Origin: Pseudomonas gregormendelii
GTDB taxonomy: Bacteria > Pseudomonadota > Gammaproteobacteria > Pseudomonadales > Pseudomonadaceae
NCBI RefSeq assembly: GCF_017114825.1
Contig: NZ_JADEVO010000035.1
Coordinates: forward strand, 1-64,000
Length of the DNA: 64,000 nucleotides
Reading direction: 5' to 3'
In this document: positions 59,101 to 64,000 of the stretch, in pieces
Position numbering within the stretch: the stretch's first letter is position 1
Layout: every line of letters begins with the position of its first letter
Position numbers and translations under genes: made by a program
The notes under the pieces: generated by a model
The model's input: only the letters and a program-made list of their open reading frames with translations
Database searches by the model: none
Told to the model about the DNA's origin: nothing

Positions 59101-60681
59101 TTACCACGCCTGGCCGCGATGTTTGAGTTCCAGCCTCTGGATAAATGCTTGAAGCACCCGCCGATACAGCTCATCGCCTAATACGGCGTCTTCGGTTCCC
59201 GCATCCAGGTTAGGGTTGTCGTTGACTTCAATCACCAACACCCGGTCACCGGCTTGTTTAAGGTCGACGCCGTAAAGGCCATTGCCGATCAGCCGTGCGG
59301 TGTCGACTGCAAGTTGCACAACCTCTGGCGGCGCTTGCTCGATCGGGACGGCCTTGCACATGCCGTTTATTTCACCAGGCACGGCTTTGTGGTTGTAGAT
59401 TTGCCAATGCCCCTTGGACATGAAGTATTGACAGGCATAAAGGGCTTCGCCGTTAAGCACGCCTACGCGCCAGTCATACTCCGTGTAGCAGTATTCCTGA
59501 GCGAGCAGCAGCACCGAATGCTCGAACAATTCCTGTGCTGCCGACGACAGCGCCTGCGCATCGGCGACTTTGATGACACCCCGCGAGAAGCAGCCGTCGG
59601 GAATTTTCAGTACAAGAGGAAAGCCCAACCGACGGCCTGCCTGCTCCAGTTCCTGAGGTCGATCCTTGTAGAGGATTTCCGTCGCTGGCATTCCCAGGCC
59701 GCGTCGCTTGAGCAGGTCAGTCAGGTACACCTTGTTGGTGCAACGAAGGATGGAAGATGGATCATCGATGACCACCAGACCTTCACTCTCGGCTCTTTTG
59801 GCAAAACGGTAGGTGTGGTCGTCTACGCGGGTAGTCTCGCGAATGAACAACGCGTCGAATTCTGCCAGGCGCGCATAGTCTTTTTTCTCGATAAGTTCGA
59901 CATCGATACCAAGCTGTTTGCCGGTTTCAACAAATCGCTCCAGCGCCAATGAATTGGAAGGTGGCAGCGCCTCTGCGGGATCTTGCAATATTGCCAGGTC
60001 GTATCGAGCCATACGCTTGGACGCCGGTTGTCGCCATGTGCGCCGATTGAAGGCATCCAATGCGTTGGCAAAAGCATGCTGTTGCTCATCACGCAGTTTG
60101 TGCAATGCACCGGGTTTGATTCCGGCAATCTGCCACGTCTCACCACGGCGAAATTCCACCAGCAAAATAGGGCAGGGGAACGCCTCAAAGAGCTGACGGC
60201 CGATCTCTTGCAGTGACTCAATGGTGGCTTTGCCAAAATACAATGACAGGGTAAAGGCTTCGGTATTGCCATAAGGATGGTTGGCCAGCGCCCGCTCCAG
60301 GGTGCGCTCAAGATCATCCAGACCCACCCCGTACAGCGCCTTGCGCGACAGCTCGCTGATGATGCGCACCGACGGGAACACCTTGTGCCCGCGCGCTTCG
60401 GCAAGCAAAGAGCAGTAGTAGCCTTGGCCCAGGTACTTGTAGTTGCGGCAGAGGTTGATCACCTGCGTGCGACCGGGGAGGTCGTCGCTGTGCTCAAGGT
60501 AATCCTGGGCAAGCATCAGGCTTTCACTGGGGAGGTAGCTGGCCCAGTCTTCCTTGCGTTCGACGAGGATCAGCAACTGGCTGCCTGAACGCCCCGTGCT
60601 GGGAGGCTCCTCGACGAGAGATATTGTGGAACGTTCCGATTTGTCCAATACTTCGTTCACGTTGGTTTGCACCGCTGACAT
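59101..60681 (-). CDS. RimK-like ATP-grasp ligase with RLAN-type N-terminal domain
   Basis: 526 residues from ATG 60681. The N-terminal 250 (LLILVERKEDWASYLPSESL, VINLCRNYKYLGQGYYCSLL and GLDDLERTLERALANHPYGN) match the RLAN extension of some RimK homologues. The C-terminal half is ATP-grasp: LIEKKDYARLAEFDALFIRE, DDPSSILRCTNKVYLTDLL, LVLKIPDGCFSRGVIKV and metal ligands in VLVIEVNDNPNLDAG. Such enzymes form amide bonds with amino acids or peptides. Operon with the CorA-like gene and divergent from the GNAT/C39 gene. Confidence 0.87.
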   Translation of the reverse strand: MSAVQTNVNEVLDKSERSTISLVEEPPSTGRSGSQLLILVERKEDWASYLPSESLMLAQDYLEHSDDLPGRTQVINLCRNYKYLGQGYYCSLLAEARGHKVFPSVRIISELSRKALYGVGLDDLERTLERALANHPYGNTEAFTLSLYFGKATIESLQEIGRQLFEAFPCPILLVEFRRGETWQIAGIKPGALHKLRDEQQHAFANALDAFNRRTWRQPASKRMARYDLAILQDPAEALPPSNSLALERFVETGKQLGIDVELIEKKDYARLAEFDALFIRETTRVDDHTYRFAKRAESEGLVVIDDPSSILRCTNKVYLTDLLKRRGLGMPATEILYKDRPQELEQAGRRLGFPLVLKIPDGCFSRGVIKVADAQALSSAAQELFEHSVLLLAQEYCYTEYDWRVGVLNGEALYACQYFMSKGHWQIYNHKAVPGEINGMCKAVPIEQAPPEVVQLAVDTARLIGNGLYGVDLKQAGDRVLVIEVNDNPNLDAGTEDAVLGDELYRRVLQAFIQRLELKHRGQAW

Positions 60682-60775
60682 GAGTAATCGATCCCTATTG
60701 AAGAACACGCCGCTTCAATAAATCACGGACATCCGGGTCTGTCCCGGTTCGTTACTCAAACATTACGGTGCCACC

Positions 60776-61870
60776 ATGCTTTTTAACTTTCGCGTTGCAG
60801 CGACGGACGATATCGACGAATTGGTCGCGTTGGAACAGGAGTGTTTTACGCTTGATCGGTTGAGCCAGCGCAATTTTCATTGGATGGTCAGCCGTGCCAA
60901 TAGTTGTTTGATTGTCGCCGAATGCCAGGAAGAACTGGCGGGATATGCCCTGTTGCTCTTTCATCGTGGCACATCACTCGCACGCCTGTATTCAATCGCT
61001 GTCAGTCAGGCATGGCGAGGCCATGGCCTCGGCCAGAGTCTGCTGGAAGAGGCACAAACGCGTGCGCTTTCCCGGAACTGCGCATGGTTGCGTTTGGAGG
61101 TCAGAGCCGATAATCCCGCGGCCATCAGCCTGTATGAGGCCAATGGATACCAGCGCTTCGCAGTCGTCGAAGACTACTACGAAGATCATGCCGAAGCGCT
61201 GCGTTACGAGAAGCGAATCCTCCATCAAGCTCCGTCGCCGACACGTCAAGTACCCTATTATCAACAGACCACCGAATTCACATGCGGCGCGGCCTGTCTG
61301 CTGATGGCTATGGCTGCCATCGAGACGAGCCGGCCAATGAGCCGCAAGGAGGAAATTCAGCTCTGGCGCGAGGCGACTACCATCTTCATGACCGCAGGAC
61401 ACGGTGGCTGCAGTCCTCAGGGCTTGGCTTTAGCTGCCTGTCGGCGCGGTTTTGAGGTGCGTCTGGTGGTTAGCCAACTTGGCTCGCTGTTTCTGGAGGG
61501 CGTACGCAGTCCGGAAAAAAAGGCCATCATGAAGCTGGTAGAAGACAGCTTCGCTGAGGATTTGGTGCAAGCGGGTGTCATACAGGAGCAGGCTTCCAAT
61601 TTTGATATCCGCGCAGCAATTGTGGCTGGATTCAAACCCGTGGTACTGATCAGTAACTACCGGTTCACCCGGTTGAAGGCCCCTCATTGGGTACTGATAA
61701 CAGGTTGCGACGACGAGTTTGTGTATCTGCACGATCCGGATGTGGATCACAGCCGCCACCGTCAGAGCATCGATTGCCAGCACCTGCCAGTGAGTCACGA
61801 GGAGTTTATGCGCATGAGCACGTTTGGCTCTCGCCGAGTACGGGCTGCCGTCATGCTGCGCGCACGCTAA
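60776..61870 (+). CDS. GNAT acetyltransferase fused to a C39-like cysteine peptidase
   Basis: 364 residues with two enzymes in one chain. Residues 1-150 are a RimI-like GNAT domain (LARLYSIAVSQAWRGHGLGQ acetyl-CoA loop, LEVRADNPAAISLYEANGYQ). Residues about 160-364 are a C39-type papain-like peptidase with Cys170 in TEFTCGAACLLMAM, His304 in APHWVLITG and Asp in LHDPDVDH. It is divergent from the RimK-like gene across a 95-base promoter region. The pair is known in comparative genomics (COG3271 with RLAN ATP-grasp) and predicted to modify peptides. Confidence 0.88.
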   Translation: MLFNFRVAATDDIDELVALEQECFTLDRLSQRNFHWMVSRANSCLIVAECQEELAGYALLLFHRGTSLARLYSIAVSQAWRGHGLGQSLLEEAQTRALSRNCAWLRLEVRADNPAAISLYEANGYQRFAVVEDYYEDHAEALRYEKRILHQAPSPTRQVPYYQQTTEFTCGAACLLMAMAAIETSRPMSRKEEIQLWREATTIFMTAGHGGCSPQGLALAACRRGFEVRLVVSQLGSLFLEGVRSPEKKAIMKLVEDSFAEDLVQAGVIQEQASNFDIRAAIVAGFKPVVLISNYRFTRLKAPHWVLITGCDDEFVYLHDPDVDHSRHRQSIDCQHLPVSHEEFMRMSTFGSRRVRAAVMLRAR

Positions 61871-61993
61871 AGGGGCGCTCGCTGGGTGTCGAAACGTTAG
61901 CGTTTTCGCTGGCCGAGTGATTGTTGTTTGAAGACATCACTCGCACCCTCCATGCTGCGCGGGGTCTTTGGCTAGCAAACTGTAATCTGATAT

Positions 61994-62368
61994 TTAATGG
62001 GCTGCTCGTTGTTCAGGCGTAAGTACAGATACTGGATAGACCGCGGTGAATGTCCCAGCGTCGACACTCAATGCGCGGCAATCGACGCCATAGACGTGCG
62101 CAAGGTTTTCCGGTGTCAACGTGGCGCCTGTCGAACCGCTGCAATGCACATGGCCCTGGTGCAGCATCATTGTGTCGTCGGCATAGCGACTGGCCAAATT
62201 CATGTCGTGGAAAATCGCCAGCGTGACGATGTTATGTTTGCGTGTATAGCTGCTGACAGCATCAAGTATCTGTAACTGATTGGCCAGATCCAGCGCAGAA
62301 GTCGGCTCGTCCAGTAGCAATAACCGGGGACTGCGAACAAGGGCCAAGGCTATGGGAATAAATCTCAT
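61994..62368 (-). pseudogene. Iron/heme-type ABC transporter ATPase, C-terminal fragment
   Basis: The 124-residue frame begins inside the ABC signature region (ALVRSPRLLLLDEPTSALDL) with Walker B and the H-loop (LAIFHDMNLASRYADD), then a FecE/HmuV-like tail (MMLHQGHVHCSGSTGATLTP). Walker A and the signature LSGG are missing, and upstream sequence to 62576 does not supply them. No permease or binding protein genes adjoin. It is a non-functional remnant. Confidence 0.75.
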
Positions 62369-62576
62369 TCGTGTATTAAGAATGTTTCATGCAGCTTGTT
62401 TTGATGGATGGGGTTGGGAAATGTGTGCTCGAAGACTTTTCGCCAGATGAGCCTCCCTCGGCGACATCTGGCCCGTCCTCGCTGACCACCGTCGTCCGAC
62501 AAACACATACTGGCAGTCGGCCATCTCAGCTAAACTCACGATCAGAGCTATTTCCAGCGGCGCCTTGTGAGACTCC

Positions 62577-63782
62577 ATGATTGCCCATACCCCCACGCTT
62601 TTTGCCTGTGTCGCGTTAGTCGCGACGATCATGGCGTTTTGTCTGATTCTGGTCGGCCAGTTCAACCAGCGTGACGGTCTGCTCACCATTGGCTTTGGTT
62701 TATTGGCCCATGCCTTGGCCTACGTTGGCTACACCTTTTACGGTCATGCTCCATTATGGTTGACCTATGGTGCCGCCAATACATTACTCGCGGTGGCGCT
62801 GGCCTTCTATGGTGCCAGCTTGTTCCAGATTATCGAGTTGCCAGTGGCTTGGTGGCGGGTTTTCGCGCCGGCTGTACTGATGCTGACGTTGATGGCAAGC
62901 CTGATCGAAACCCTGGAGCCGAGAATGCTCGCTGCCACTGGGGTGTTGATGGTGCAGTGCGCATTGATCATCTACTGGACTCGCCGCTACATTCCCGCTC
63001 AGGGCCGTGCACGGATGCTGTTGATCATTGGGGCGAGTATCAGCCTGATTGGCCTGGGCATGCGGGTGGTGGCTGTGCTCGGCGGGGGGGCTGCCGAGAT
63101 GCGCTACGATGTCAGCAACCTCAAGCAGACTATCTCGGTCAGTATCGGTACTTTCACCGCGATGATGATCTCTCTCGGGCTTGTGCTGCTGTCCAAGGAG
63201 CGCAGTGAGTCATTACTCCAGCAGATGGCGCTGCGGGACGTTCTGACAGGTATTCTCAATCGTCGAGCTATCCTTGAGCAGTTTTCCAAAGACCTGGAAC
63301 GTTCACGCCGAGAGAATGCTTATCTTGCTGTGGCCATGGTCGATATAGACCACTTCAAACAGATCAATGACGTCCATGGTCATCTGGCGGGTGATGAAGT
63401 GATTTGCCACTGCGTTAACCATCTGACCGAGCGTCTTCGTCATTGCGACAGTATTGGTCGTTATGGAGGCGAAGAATTCCTGGTGCTGCTGCCTGGTACG
63501 AGCCCCGAAGGCGCCGTTGCTGTGCTTGATAAACTGCGTGCCTCTTTGGCCGAGACACCAGCGCAGTTCGGTGACGCAAGCATTCCGGTGCGCATCAGTA
63601 TCGGTGTTTGCTGTGTGATGCCAGAAGACGGTGATACCACCGCTAGCCTGCTTGCCTGGGCGGATGCGGCGCTTTATGAGGCTAAGGGCTTGGGGCGCAA
63701 TACCTTGCGACTGGCACAGCCTTGTCGCCTGCGCAGTGCTGCGCCGCTCAGTGACACTCCACAAACGACTGAAGCGTCGTGA
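62577..63782 (+). CDS. Membrane diguanylate cyclase (GGDEF)
   Basis: 401 residues. Six or so hydrophobic helices fill residues 1-200 (FACVALVATIMAFCLILVGQ and FTAMMISLGLVLLS). The GGDEF domain follows: DVLTGILNRRAILEQF, MVDIDHFKQINDVHGHLAGD, then RYGGEEFLVLLPG at about residue 297. RHCD five residues before the signature is an inhibitory I-site (RxxD), so product feedback is expected. GTP is turned into c-di-GMP. The ATG follows a short leader with a GTGAGACTCC site. Confidence 0.92.
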   Translation: MIAHTPTLFACVALVATIMAFCLILVGQFNQRDGLLTIGFGLLAHALAYVGYTFYGHAPLWLTYGAANTLLAVALAFYGASLFQIIELPVAWWRVFAPAVLMLTLMASLIETLEPRMLAATGVLMVQCALIIYWTRRYIPAQGRARMLLIIGASISLIGLGMRVVAVLGGGAAEMRYDVSNLKQTISVSIGTFTAMMISLGLVLLSKERSESLLQQMALRDVLTGILNRRAILEQFSKDLERSRRENAYLAVAMVDIDHFKQINDVHGHLAGDEVICHCVNHLTERLRHCDSIGRYGGEEFLVLLPGTSPEGAVAVLDKLRASLAETPAQFGDASIPVRISIGVCCVMPEDGDTTASLLAWADAALYEAKGLGRNTLRLAQPCRLRSAAPLSDTPQTTEAS

Positions 63783-63922
63783 TTCCACGCGTGACGTTTC
63801 CATAAATACATAGGTTTATCGGCGTGAAATAAGGGTAAGTGTCTAAGTTATAAACGTTTTTGATTTCGTTATATTGTTTTCAGGAGTGAAAATCGTGTAG
63901 TTATCAGTAGGGGAGAGCCGTT

Positions 63923-64000
63923 ATGCAAATAAACTGCTACAATCAAATCTCCTGGGCAGTCCTTGCCTTCTCGAAAGTTAATCTCGTATTTATTCAACTG
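63923..64000 (+). CDS. Start of a gene running off the window (unknown)
   Basis: ATG 63923 has GGGGAGAG eight bases upstream and opens MQINCYNQISWAVLAFSKVN, still open at the edge. The leader (63783-63922) is AT-rich, as expected of a promoter. Only 26 residues are visible, so no function can be given. Confidence 0.35.
   Translation, partial: MQINCYNQISWAVLAFSKVNLVFIQL

Noticed and set aside
1..64000. CRISPR arrays, rRNA operons, replication origin
   Set aside because: No regularly spaced direct repeats, rRNA or DnaA-box clusters were seen; the repeats present are REP palindromes and one short tandem repeat.

Overview
The window looks like a chromosomal segment of a Pseudomonas of the fluorescens group. 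The evidence is gene content (ptxS with the kguEKTD 2-ketogluconate genes, a pvdQ acylase, an MvaT/H-NS paralogue, a short LOV photoreceptor, hpd, modABC), the two classes of REP palindromes typical of these genomes, and high-GC coding regions with conserved Shine-Dalgarno spacing. No database search was possible, so names rest on recognised motifs, length and context.

Layout. 1-2834 is the end of a low-GC genomic island: the 3' tip of an IS30-like transposase, a truncated unknown gene overlapping a lone Xre/ParS-type antitoxin, a phage-type integrase, and a 3' tRNA-Leu(UAA) remnant that marks the attachment site. 2835-6923 holds small unknown proteins, an ABC-F ATPase and topoisomerase IB. 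6999-9595 is modABC behind a ModE-like box. 9761-12769 carries nitronate monooxygenase, ada and alkB (alkylation repair). 12819-14833 is a run of small unknowns and lipoproteins. 15115-19726 has galU, gor, a KfrA-like DNA-binding protein and a short tyrosine recombinase with an unusual repeated leader. 19865-22730 is peroxide and aldehyde defence (ahpC, ahpF, gloA). 23586-30000 carries an MvaT paralogue, an EAL phosphodiesterase, hpd, a RarD-like exporter and an AruH-like aminotransferase.

29586-34898 is the 2-ketogluconate module kguE-kguK-kguT-kguD with its repressor gene ptxS. Perfect TGAAACCGGTTTCA operators lie before kguE and before ptxS. 34954-42327 has a DUF1345 protein, an RND pump with its adaptor but no outer-membrane channel, and a divergent RstAB-like two-component system. 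42395-46828 holds assorted metabolic, membrane and copper-related genes. 47073-49388 is pvdQ, preceded by an exact TAAAT-N16-CGT iron-starvation box; a FecR-like anti-sigma gene without a sigma factor follows. 50827-52665 has a DpkA-like reductase and small proteins.

52739-53960 is a graveyard of gene fragments (receiver domain, TonB-dependent receptor, NADPH oxidoreductase) around one plausible 57-residue membrane protein. 54094-56154 is a divergent LysR/aldo-keto reductase pair. 56224-58022 is a probable light-responsive group: short LOV protein, folE and a DCC-family thiol oxidoreductase with a TGTACA-rich palindromic leader. 58186-61870 is the most unusual set: an ATP-grasp RimK-like ligase with an N-terminal extension, a CorA-like protein with GMS in place of GMN, and a divergent GNAT/C39-peptidase fusion. 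The window ends with a truncated ABC ATPase, a membrane diguanylate cyclase and the start of another gene.
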